The translations under genes were made by a program, and so were the position numbers. A model generated the notes under the pieces. That model saw nothing but the letters and a program-made list of their open reading frames with translations. It was not told the origin of the DNA and did not search any database. A stretch of DNA of 64,000 bases from Gymnorhina tibicen (taxonomy: Eukaryota; Chordata; Aves; Passeriformes; Artamidae), in the NCBI GenBank assembly GCA_013399875.1, contig VXAZ01008120.1:62001-126000 (forward strand), in the 5' to 3' direction. Shown in pieces: positions 25,237 through 35,795 of this stretch; the stretch's first letter is position 1; each line of letters begins with the position of its first letter.

Positions 25237-25278
25237 CTGGGCCGGCCCCTCCCCGCNCTGGGCCGGCCCCTCCCCGCC
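25237..25278 (+). repeat. 21-bp tandem duplication in GLP1R promoter
   Basis: Two copies of a 21-bp unit built from CTGGGCCGGCCCC plus TCCCCGC, each carrying an Sp1-like GC box. The only undetermined base of this region (N at 25257) is the last base of the first copy, which suggests a sequencing or assembly problem, so the copy number may be wrong. Confidence 0.75.
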
Positions 25279-25396
25279 TCCGCCGCCGCTACAAAAGCGG
25301 CCGCCGGAGGCCCCGGCGCGTCTGCAGCCGCTCTGCTGTGCCCGCTGCGGAGCCTCCGCGGGGAGCGGGAGCCGGAGCCTCGCCGGGCCCCCGCAC

Positions 25397-25487
25397 ATGG
25401 GGGCCGCCCCCGGACATGCCCTCCTCGCCGCTCGGCTTCGCTCTCCTGCTGCTGGCGGCCGCGGGAAGGTCCCTCCCGGTGAGGCGG
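25397..25487 (+). promoter_or_regulatory. Overlapping upstream ORF start in GLP1R leader
   Basis: An ATG 19 bp before the GLP1R start, in a different frame, with G at +4 but C at -3. The frame runs through exon 1 and, after splicing, stops at TGA 54133-54135 in exon 2, giving 37 codons. Only the exon 1 part is delimited here. If transcription starts upstream, as expected, it could reduce initiation at the receptor ATG. Confidence 0.5.
25416..25487 (+). CDS. GLP1R: GLP1R exon 1: signal peptide
   Basis: First coding exon of the glucagon-like peptide-1 receptor, a class B1 G-protein-coupled receptor that raises cAMP through Gs in pancreatic beta cells, gut and brain. It encodes 24 residues, MPSSPLGFALLLLAAAGRS then LPVRR: a short n-region, a Leu/Ala core and a small-residue cleavage zone, a clear signal peptide. 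This ATG (G at -3) is chosen because its frame joins exon 2 in phase 0 through CGG|GTGAGT and gives the same exon 1 to motif spacing as in mammals (26 residues in human). A second possible donor, CCG|GTGAGG, lies 9 bp upstream and is also in frame, but is weaker. Confidence 0.88.
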
Positions 25488-28400
25488 GTGAGTGACTGCG
25501 CTGAGCGCGGGGGCTGCGCGGTGCCGGCCCCTGCCCCGCGGGGCTGTCCCGGCCGGGCCGGGCGCCCTGAGAGGAGCCCGCGGGGGCTGCGCTCCACCGC
25601 GGTTCTTCCGTAGCCGCGGGTCCGGGCGCGCCTCGACGAGAAGTCAGAAGTTTTAAACACATCACTTTTTGGGCGCCCACGCCAACACTTGCGGCACAAG
25701 CGGCGGCCGCCGGGGACGGCGGGGCTGGAGCGCGGAGAATTCTCCGTGCGCGGGTCCCGCGTACGAGGCGTGCGGCCCCGGCGGGGGTCTCCGCGGGCGG
25801 GTGTGGGCTTAGGGCGAACGGAGAGGAGGAAAGAAGCGGAGACGCTGCTACTCCGAGGGCATTGCCCTCGAGGTAATGCTCCCCCCGGCACCCACAGGAA
25901 ATAACACGCGTGTCTGTTATGGCAAACAAATGTAGTGCCGTGGGAAAACCAGAGCAGGGTCCTGGCGGGGGATTGTAGGGTCGGCTTTGACACAGCGTGA
26001 GGGTGGGAAAGCAAAATATAATCTGTGTGAACAGCAAGAAGAGGCGATGGGGAGAAGGAAGAGGGCCAGGGAAAGGATGATGAACAGAGAAGGCTGACTG
26101 TAGTTTGGTGGATTGGGGGCAGAGAGATAAGAGAGACTGATGGGGAGGGATGGAGGTTACAGCGTTGGGGTGGCAGTAGGAGGAGGCTACTGCTGTAGGG
26201 GAGAGCAAGGACAGGCTCAAAGCTGGCACTGTGGGCTGTAGAGGTCAAGTGTATCTGATGATAGACCGAATACACTGTCAAGTTTCCTTCCAGTTGCTAA
26301 AAGCTTTTGCAGTTGTAGATTTCTATAATACAGCACTAAGAGGATCTGTTTAATACCCAGCTGGGTCTAAGCCTGTAGGGTTGTCTGACATGTTGGGTGT
26401 TCTTGGTGGGTTTGTTTTACTTGCTGTCTACCTCAGGCCCTTAAAGGTGCAACAGGCACAATTTGCCCTTGGGAACATTCCAGTTAGGAAAATATCTTCA
26501 TTGTTAAGATGATCAAACACTGAAACAGGGGCCCAGAGACTGGGGAGCCTCCATCTGCAGAGGTATTTGACAGGATCACTGAGCTACTTGAGCTTGGACC
26601 ACAGAGCAAACTAATGGGGCTGCCAGCAGTAGAGAATGAAAATTAAGTACATTTCTGAGCCAAGGGGCTTCCTTTACCTGGATGAAGAACTGGGAGCAGG
26701 TGAGAAGAAAGAGGCTTCCATGGCCTCAATGCTATAACTTCAGTCATATAATAAAACAAGTACTTTTATAGCCTTTTCTGACACTAGAGGGTCTTATCTG
26801 ACAACTTCTCTAGAGCAGTGATTGTGCTTGTTGTATGCTGAGAAACTGTACAAAGTGCTCTGCTCAGTCACAAGTGTACAAAAGTATGAGACTGCTATCT
26901 GAATTCTTTTCTCATGTTCAGTTTAGAATAGTGTTAAAGGTGATATTTAAAGGAAACTGAAATTAGCACTGCACAGCAAAGAGCAGGTAGTAAAATCTGT
27001 GAAAGAAAGGTGTGAGAGGAAGGCAGAATTATGTGATACAAAGTTGAGGGAAGAAGAATTTTGTTGGTTTGTGTTTTACTTTGACTTTCTCTCTCTCCCC
27101 TTGCCCTCTCAAACAAGTGAGGAAGGGAAGAGGGAGAAGAGAAAGCTGAGAATGTATGTAGAAGGAAGAAAAATCTTAGTACAGAGTTTTTATCTGAGGT
27201 GGTGGTGCTTACATGCCATCATCTTAAATGCAGGGTGATGGGTAATTCCTAGGTCTAGATCTTCCTTACAGAATTGAGGGTAGTACAATGACCAAAAGCT
27301 GGTAGCACATGGCTGCATTGCAGAATCTCATTACTAATGACAAGCTTGCGTCCTTTCCCTGTTTGGCCTTGAGCAGTGATGCCCTGCTGCTGAGAGAGCT
27401 GACAGAGCTGGCCACTGGTTCCCTGCCATCCAGCCCTCTCTTGGATTTGGATTTCAGATCCTGCTTTTCTATGTAGTACTTTTGCTCAAAGGTTTGATAA
27501 GATAATTTTGAAGAAGTAGTTTAAATGTCAGTGAAGAGCAGAAAAGAGCTGTGCCAAAATTCTGATTTGGGGGGTCCTGTTCTTCAAACTACCCCTGCTT
27601 TTGTTTCACAGGCTAAATGGGAATAATAGAGGTGGTCTGGGTAGAAGTCGAAACAAATGAATTCAGTGGAAAGGCTATAGATATTTTGCTCTCCTCACCT
27701 CTTATTTCTGAAGTGCTCTGGTATGGGAATAGAAAAGCACTCATGTAAATATCAACACTGAGCGTGTGGGTATGTGCATGTTACTGGTGCTCTGTTGCTA
27801 TTGTGTTACTCAGGCTTATTTAGGTACAGCAGCCGGCTGTTCTCCCGATCAACAGCATGACTTTGTTAGGCTGCGGGTGTTACGGGCACGTAGAGTTAGT
27901 TACTGCTACTTGCTTACCCTTCTGAAGCCTGCTGTGGCTGCTTTCTAGTTCTGCATGCAGCATGTGCTTCTTTAACTGTGGGTGTATAGGATCAGGTATT
28001 TGTCTCCAGGAGGGCTAGTTTTGGATCCCGATAAGCTTTGAGGAAATGATGCAGTGTGAGGGAGATGGTTTTGAATGCCTTGTTAGTCTGCTGTACTCTG
28101 CCCTTGAGGGCACGGAGGTGCCCAGAGTGTTTGCATGCCCCAGCCCAGGCTTGCAGAACCATGCCTATTTTGACTTCTTGGTTCTGTTACATGCAGTAAT
28201 GCTGAGAAAACTGAACTGTGGTTCCTGACTACCACTTTCCTGTAGATCTGTGTTCTTTAGAAGTCATTAGGGTGGGAAAATGACTGTAGATAAGAGCTTG
28301 GCTGAAAAACAAAAAGAAAAGTGAACCTGGAAACTAGTGACTCCTTGCAGAAGCAAGGATGGTGAGTTGGACTGCATCTTGATTAGCTGGATCTTCACCT

Positions 28401-28980
28401 GGGTAAAAGTCCCTCCATTAGTAGGTTGGCTGGAGGTTCTGAGTTACTCCTTTTCTCCATTTTCTGCTCCCAAAAGCTTCACAGAACTATTTTTTGGTTT
28501 TGGGGGGTTTTTTTGTTGCCTGCACTCTGAAAATCAAAATATGCTAGAGCAGTCTCAGCAGCATATACTGGCAGAGGTATAGAAGGCAGTGAGGAAAGGG
28601 TGGACAAGGTCTGACACTGGGCCATCTTGCTGTAGTTATTATTCAAGCATACTTGGCTGGCTTCTAGGTAATAGGCTGCTTTCCCAGGAATATGGCCAGG
28701 TTCTTAAAAACTTAATATTTGTAGGCTACTTAAGTTTATTATTATGGTGTAAAACTTAAATTAGATGATTGTACTATTTAATGCAGATTAAATTGCTCTC
28801 CCAAGTGACTAAAACCTTTATGTATTCATAAAATGTGGGGATCTTTTTGTTTGTTTTGTTTAGAAGCAACTCTAATTTTCTGGAAACTTTACAAAGCTAG
28901 TGACAGTGTGTGTGCTATAAAGCCAGATGGCCTAACATAGCAAATCTGATTACACAAACTAAAAAGATACTTGTTATGAT
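25488..28980. other. GLP1R intron 1, 5' part
   Basis: Intron 1 (25488-54112, 28.6 kb in all) starts with GTGAGT inside the CpG island. Past the island, 25970-26200 is purine-rich (GA/GGA), and the remainder is unremarkable, with no recognised repeat or exon. Long minus-strand frames over 25018-26281 are GC-rich non-coding shadows. Confidence 0.65.
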
Positions 28981-28984
28981 ATCC

Positions 28985-29333
28985 CAAACATGACTGTATT
29001 GAGGGGAGGTGGGGATGACACATGGCATTTCAGGGTTAAGGAGCCTAGGACAAGGGCATGTAGTGACAGGATATGGGGGAATGGCTTCAAACTGAAAGAG
29101 ATTAGGTTTAGATTAGATGATAGGAAGAAATTCTTTAGTGTAAGGATGTTGAGGCACTGGAACAGTCCCAGAGAAGTAGATGCCCCATCCCTGTCAGTGC
29201 TCAAGGCCAGGCTGGATGGAGCTCTGAGCAGCCTGGTCTAGTAGAAGGTGTCCCTGCCCGTGACAGTGGGGTTGAAACTAGGCGGTCTTTAAAATCTCTT
29301 TCAACCCAGGCAGGCCATTCCATGATTCTGTGA
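28985..29333 (+). mobile_element. CR1 LINE 3' fragment
   Basis: Sense CR1 3' end: 'GGGAATGGCTTCAAACTGAA', 'TAGATTAGATGATAGGAAG', 'GTTGAGGCACTGGAACAG', 'CTCTGAGCAGCCTGGTCTAG' and the tail 'TTCCATGATTCTGTGATC'. It is moderately diverged and non-coding, and lies in GLP1R intron 1. Confidence 0.9.
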
Positions 29334-32300
29334 TCTCCAAGGGCCACAGGAAAGGACTGTATTTCACTCAACAGAACAATGACTTGGCCCTTAGCATTGT
29401 TTAAAAGCTCTGATGTCTGTTCCAGGAAAGTTTAAGTTAGTGAAACATCTCTTAAATCCTTCCCCCTTTTCCTATTGCCATTACTGCACCACCACCATTC
29501 CACACACAGACCACACCACCACCACTCCCCTGCCCCCCAAACTGGGAGACAATCTGAGAGTTTGGACAGAAGTGTTTGAGGAAAAGTGTAGACAGATACA
29601 GCTGGGCACGGAAGGACGGATATTATGGCTGTACACCACATGTAGCTCTCCTTTGTGAGAAGAACTTGTATTGTCAAAGTGAGATGGAAGTGATAGAGCT
29701 TTGCAAAACTAAAACTCCTGCACTCCAGAAGTTGTGACTCTATAGCTGAGATAAATTTCAGTGAAACTGGGCCTGATACACATAACATAAACAGTTGTCA
29801 GCTGGCTGTCAGATTTTTAAAGGCATTGTATCATATCCTGTTTCTGCTAGCCTGTATAAATAGGGCTTTAATTTGCCGCATTGATTGATTGCCAGTTACT
29901 TGAGACAACACACCAGAGGAGCTGTTATCTCTGAAATCACAGGGCCTTCACTAGTTTTTAACTTGGAAATAGTCCTTTTCAAAACTGATTGTTTCCTTCT
30001 GCAGTGGTATTGGGAAATGAAAGCTGTTACCATCTTCTTTCATTAACAGCTTTCTCGTTTCTGTGATAAACCAGTGTATGTACTGCCACCAAGGCTGCCT
30101 GCTCAAGTTTCCTTGTGCAGTACATCAGTTCTATTAGTTTGTGTCTTAACAAAAGTAAGTGTACACAATAGCAGGTATGTCTCTGTTTTGGGAAAAAAAA
30201 ATTGTCAGCCAAGTAGATAAGACTTTTATTTAAGCTCTACAATGTTGTTTTCTTGTGAGCCCGAATTAAAACCTTGGGCAGGAACTCATTTCATTAAATA
30301 AAACTTCCTCACCTAGCTACTGAAAAAGACCAAGTTTATTGCTTGCATCCAGTGTTTCCCATTAGAAGAGGGATAGGGCAAACAGTATCTAGGGATCTCT
30401 AGCTTGCCAAATAGAAGGTAACCCCTTCAAATGTGATAGTTTCATATGCAGCAAATTTGAATTTACAATGGGTGAGAAAAAGTTTGGTGGTGGTGGCTGA
30501 ATACTGTTCTTTGATGCCTCTTTTTGTTCAGTGTTGGAAACTGGTATTGATGAATTTCAACCACACTGGGCTATGATTGCTGTATTCCAGTGATCCCTTG
30601 CCTTGGTGTGAATGTGGAGGAGCTTAGGAAATATGTGTCAATCTTCACAGGCAGGAGGAAAATCTCCAGAAAAAGTTGCAGCACCATCACGATCTGTGGT
30701 TTGTAAACATAAACATGAAAAGCCCACCCCTTCCACTGCTGGAGGAAAGTAGATGACTCTACTCTTACTGCCAGGGATATGGACCTGTGCAAAAGGACAC
30801 TCCCTGCAATTTTACTGGGACTTCAGTAAGCCTTACAGACAGTGTTCCAGGGATACAGTGTGGCACATCTTTGTGGAGGAGAACATGATTGGATTCCACC
30901 AGTTGTCCTCCCCTTAATCTTTATGGTCTTGTCTTCTTAAAGAAACAAGCAACTGCCACTGCCTCTGATGTCTGTGAATGAATTGATCCAGGTTGCTTAA
31001 GTGTGGCTGCGATACCATAAACAGCTCTTTGCTAAATGTGTACATGAAACCTTGTGAGCAGCCCCAGCCCCACGGTCAATTATGGCTTCTTAATATCATA
31101 AATACTGCAGTTACTGTATAGAGAAGGCAGGGGCTTAATTTAATTGAATGAACAATCAAAAATATGGCAACTCTGTAGAGGAAATTGTACTTTAGAGATG
31201 TGAAAAAGAATATTTCCTTCCTTCAGCTGGTCATTTTATTGACTACATCTTACTGCTGTTTCACCATAATTGATTGTTAATAGATTGCTGTCTTAATGTT
31301 GTCTGGTATTGACTGCTATTTTTTCTTGCAATTGATTGCATTTCACTGTTAGTTCACCTTCTTGCCATCTTTTTCCTCAATTGTTTTATGCTGGCTTTTT
31401 CAATTACCATATTTTTGTCTTGTGCTCATCTGTTTCTTGAGCTCATCTGCATTCACCTGCTCTGTTCTTGCCTTGTCCCACTCGTGCACGTGCCCTGCCA
31501 CTCTCCAAGTGCCTTCTTTGATGACTTCAGGACTTTTGAAACTTGCGTTCTATTATTGATAGATACTGTTTTAGCTTTTGGTTTTTTTTTATCACTCATT
31601 TCCTTGCTCTGTTACTTTTCCTATGTGCTCTCTGTTGCATTGTGGGACAAGCTCAGGAAAAGGAACCTGCTTTCTTCTTGTGCCTTGGAGTCAGCTAAAG
31701 AGTTGTGATCTTTGTAGAAGAACCTTTTTGCATGTGTGAAACTATGAACCCTTGGAGTGCAACTGAGAAGCTTGTGGCTCTTTTGGTGTCCTGCCTTCTT
31801 CACTACATTCTGGCTCTCTGGTTCCTTAGAGGACAAGTGAGTGCGAGTTAACTTGTCATCTAAATTTTGTTGTAATTGGGCCGTATCTGCTCACCCACAT
31901 GTGCCTCTTACCCTTGTTCAGGTTGATTTTTCCCCTCTCCTTTCCATAAAATTGCACTGCTTCTCTCCTCCTCCCCTCCCTCCCCAGCTGCCCCTTCTCC
32001 CCATGAAGCAGTTTCTTTGTTAGATTTAATGAGTTTAGGGCAAAGAGGAGGGGGAATGTAGGGTGTGTATATGTCCTACATCGGACAATCTCTGAAGTCC
32101 TGCTCCTTTTAAGACTTTAATTTCTGACTAGGATGCTTTGGTAACTCCTCTGACAACTGGAGCTCTGGTGCTCCTCAGTACATCAATCTGAAAGCTGAAT
32201 CACATTGAAAGGCCTGGCATCAGGTAAACCAAAAACTTGTGTGAGCAGCCTTAGGGAGAGCAGTGCTGTCCTATAAATCCTTTTCTAAATGGGAAGAATG

Positions 32301-35300
32301 GTGACCACTGAGACTTTTGCATTGAGAACGTCTCTGGCAGAAGTGTATGGAACTGTTCTCTTCCACCAGAGCATGTGTTTGTGGCAGCATGTGTAGGCTG
32401 AGACTTGCTCTTGTGTGTGAACGAGCCAAATGCAGATGAGAAGCTCAGGCCCTGCCTCCTGGCTACTCTGGCTCTGCTTATGGTGGGTGTTTCTGTGTTG
32501 CTTTGAAAGGTGGTCCAGCTACCTGTGAGCATGATGTATGTGCTGAAGCAAGTTGAGGAATGGATGCCAGAGCCAAGCTTTACCCTGATGACTACCAAGC
32601 ACTCAAGGGAGGTGTACAAAAGTCATTGCAATGAAATGAGTCTACTGTACCTCATAAAACCAGTCTCAGGTTATTTCATGATATGTAGCATTAATCTTCC
32701 TCTGAATTCTGCTAATAGCAAGCTTTTATATATTATAGGAAACAACTGTTGCATTTTTTCATTTGCTAATATTCCTACTCCCATTCTGCTCCGTAGGTAT
32801 CAGCACTGCTGATGTTGTGACCAACATCTCCTGCATGTCCTGGATGCTATATTCATCCTTATGTATTATTTCATTGTGAAAATTCATTTTTTTTTCTCAA
32901 AGCATATTCCAGTTGGTTAATTGCAGCTCAACGTTTTTTGCAACTGAGTTTCAGAGAGTTTGTTTCTCATGTAACCAGACTGAGTCAAATTTTGCATATG
33001 CTCATCTCTTAGCAATTCAGTCTACCTTGACATCTGAAAGAAGCCCTCATAAAATGAGTGTGATTGGACTTTGACAATATAGGGTGTGACTGGGGGACAT
33101 AAAGGACAGATGACAAGCAGGTGACTTCTCAGCTGCAGCAACAGGGCCACAGTTCTCTAAGAACCTCTTAGAGCAAATAAATCAGAGAATTACCTTATTA
33201 CCTTTGATGGGTGTCAAAACCTGTGACCACCTTCAAAAAAAACCCCAAACAAACTTGAAAATCACTCTAAAACAGAAGTGAACTTCCAAGGCATTCTAGA
33301 GCATCTTTTTTAATTTGAAGTTTGCTGTAACTTTATAAGGCATTAGGAGAAGAGTAGGTGAGGGGGTATAGTATGTTCCTGCAACTGCAAAGATCTTACC
33401 ACCAAGTCTTTAATGTTTTTCAAGATGACATAGTCAGTTTTTAATAGAGAGAATAAAGGACAAAGGGTTTGGGCTCAGTTAGATGGAGAGACTGTTTGTT
33501 TTTTAAACAAACTTGTTATGTTTGAGGTTATGTATGCACAAAGCATACAGGAAAACATTTGATGTCCATGTTAGCAGGAGCCTTGGTGGATGTGGCTTAA
33601 TATTGTGTTCTGTGCTGCAGTTCATCTCCAAAGCCCCAACTCTGGGGAAGGGTTAGAGACATTAGAATAACTTTCTCTTGACTTCTGTCTAGTACCCTTC
33701 TGTGATATTTGTCTCTTTCTTAGATTTTTATTGAGTGGAAGATAAATCCTAGGCACAGTCTGCCATGTGTATGGTCAGCAACCCAGAAGGTGTTTTTTGC
33801 TCTCTCCTGTAAAGGAGAGACTGGCCTGCCTGATATCTCCAGTCCTCTTTCACAGATGAATTTCCTGACACGCACAGGCTCCTGGCAATGCAGTAGCCTC
33901 TTCATAGATTTTCTTCAAGATGGAAATGGATAACTTTGTTTCTCCTCTGACATATCTAGAGTGTTGTACAGAGGCTTCTGAAGAGTTGCTGGAAGTCATT
34001 TTGAGATGCAGAAAGGATTGGGTGTACAGAAGCATTGAGAAGTATCAGGTGTCTTACTTTGTCTAATTGGGGGGGGAGGGAACCAGGAAACTCAAAAGGC
34101 TTGGTTTATAGGTTACAGAATGTTCTATTCAACTACTACTTTATGAAATTACTAATTTATTCATCCCAGTGTGATCTTTGTGTTGTTCAGGCTCAGAGTG
34201 AGCACCTTGAGAGCTGGAATAAGGTGGCAGAGCAAAGTACCTGTCATGTTTGCAAAGTCCAGAAACATGTTGCCTTAATGGCTGGCTGTGACTTCTCTGC
34301 TGACTGATCGTTGGGCTGAAGAGGTCTGTACATAGAAATCCACATTTTGTGCCTTTCAGAGAGAGTGAGAACATAAGTATCAGTGCTTGAATTCTTCAGT
34401 CTACTTCAGTATGTGAAACTGAATGGTAATCATGAAGTGTGAGGGGAACACCAATATCTAGGAGGGTAACAGCCTATCTCCTATGCCCCAAAATCAGCAG
34501 AGGTGCTACTGCTGTTGTGGAAGGAGCCAGACCCTGTAAAGCAGTTGCACTTCCTCCTAAGTCACCTCTAAAAGGATATTGGTACAGCTGTGGATGGGTT
34601 ATAAATAACATATACAGCTATGTATCACTAGATTGGTGATAATCAGTTAGGTCCTCCTTCAGTCCTATTCCTCCCAAATGAAAATGTTCTGCTGTACAAA
34701 CCTTGCTATGCAGAATGGATTAAGCTTTTAGTTTTTATCCCTTGGGATGGGAAAATTAAAGGTGTAGTATTTGGTCTAAATTATTTGAAATAGCAATTGG
34801 TCTTTGCTTTTGTCAGATGCTGTGATGCTCTCTAATATACTGCCTTTTTCATTACTGTTTCTAAGTGAAGACAGATTCATCAAGTACCATTTGAAATGCA
34901 TCACTCTAAGAATAACAAAAAGATCCCATTCCTTTTAAACTCAGTGACACTGCAGGCAGAGTAAACTCTGGAAAAAAAAGAAGACAGGTTGCTATTATGT
35001 GCTGTTTACAATGACACTGTTATAAATTGCACGTCAAATAAATTAAGATGTGTTTGTAGTGGACTTCTTTCAAAAAGCCCTAAATTCTTAATATGTATGA
35101 CCTCTTTAAATGAAATACAGAGCATCACAGATGGCATGGATGGCTTTCAGATTTAAAGGTAGTCAGAAACATCCTGTTCAAACAGTATTTCAGAAAATGA
35201 AGTTCCAACACATTTACTGTTGTGATAGATGTCCTTTGAGCCTAGATCTTGGCAATCCTGTTTATTAGTTGAATTGAGTAAAAGTTGAAACAGGAAAGTT

Positions 35301-35706
35301 GAAAAACCTGCATTCAGTTGCACTCAGCTTTGCTCCTTATGGGCTTCCAAGGGGCAGCAATTTTATCTTTTAATTAACTATAATTAGTTAGAGGAGAAAC
35401 TTGTACTAGAAGAAAATTGTCGAATAATTATTTCATAACTATTCAGTATGCTCTGTATTTGTTCATTGCTCTTTGGGGATTAAGACACCTGGTGGTAATG
35501 AATGAGGCTATTAAAGCTTTGTAGAATAAAACTGATTTTATTACTAATAAGATGTAATGATAAAGGAATGTTAGCTTAATAGTTTGAACTCTTAACTTAA
35601 TGGCCTTGCAATAGTAGAGATGGTTTTAAATTGCAGAAAATAAAGCTGGAGTTGGAAACTGCATTTCTTGATTTCTTACGTGTTTTGATACTTAGATGCC
35701 ATTGGA
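29334..35706. other. GLP1R intron 1, no recognisable element
   Basis: Contains a CCA/CAC-rich low-complexity stretch at about 29485-29535, otherwise ordinary intron sequence. No exon, CR1 tail or LTR is recognised. Confidence 0.55.
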
Positions 35707-35795
35707 ACCACAGAATGGCTGAGGCTGGAAGGAACCTCTGGAGGTAATCTGGTTCAACATCCTTGCTCAAGCAGGGACACTTATTTATTTGTGTA
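35707..35795 (-). mobile_element. CR1 LINE 3' tip, antisense
   Basis: The reverse complement of the last ~90 bp of a CR1: ACAGAATGGCTGAGGCTGG, then AAGGAACCTCTGGAGG and CAAGCAGGGACAC. It is heavily 5'-truncated. Confidence 0.8.

Larger units (their letters stand above)
25080..25900. promoter_or_regulatory. CpG island and promoter of GLP1R
   Basis: An abrupt change from AT-rich DNA to very GC- and CpG-rich DNA, centred on the first GLP1R exon. Upstream of the start codon lie repeated CCCCTCCCCGCC/GGGGCGGGG-type GC boxes (Sp1-like sites). No canonical TATA box is seen; a weak TATA-like TACAAAAG at 25290-25297 would place a start site near 25320, about 95 bp before the ATG. The mammalian GLP1R promoter is likewise known as GC-rich and Sp1-dependent. 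CpG density falls away after about 25900. Confidence 0.75.

Noticed and set aside
24993..25613. Plus-strand frame of 206 codons through the GLP1R promoter
   Set aside because: It depends on a non-ATG start, and beyond the first ~30 residues it is low-complexity Pro/Arg/Gly sequence through the promoter, including an N. Only the first part is mentioned as a finding.
25018..26281. Minus-strand frames of 403 and 330 codons over the CpG island
   Set aside because: They are Pro/Ala/Arg-rich translations of GC-rich DNA antisense to the GLP1R first exon, with one crossing the N. No domain or splice logic is visible.
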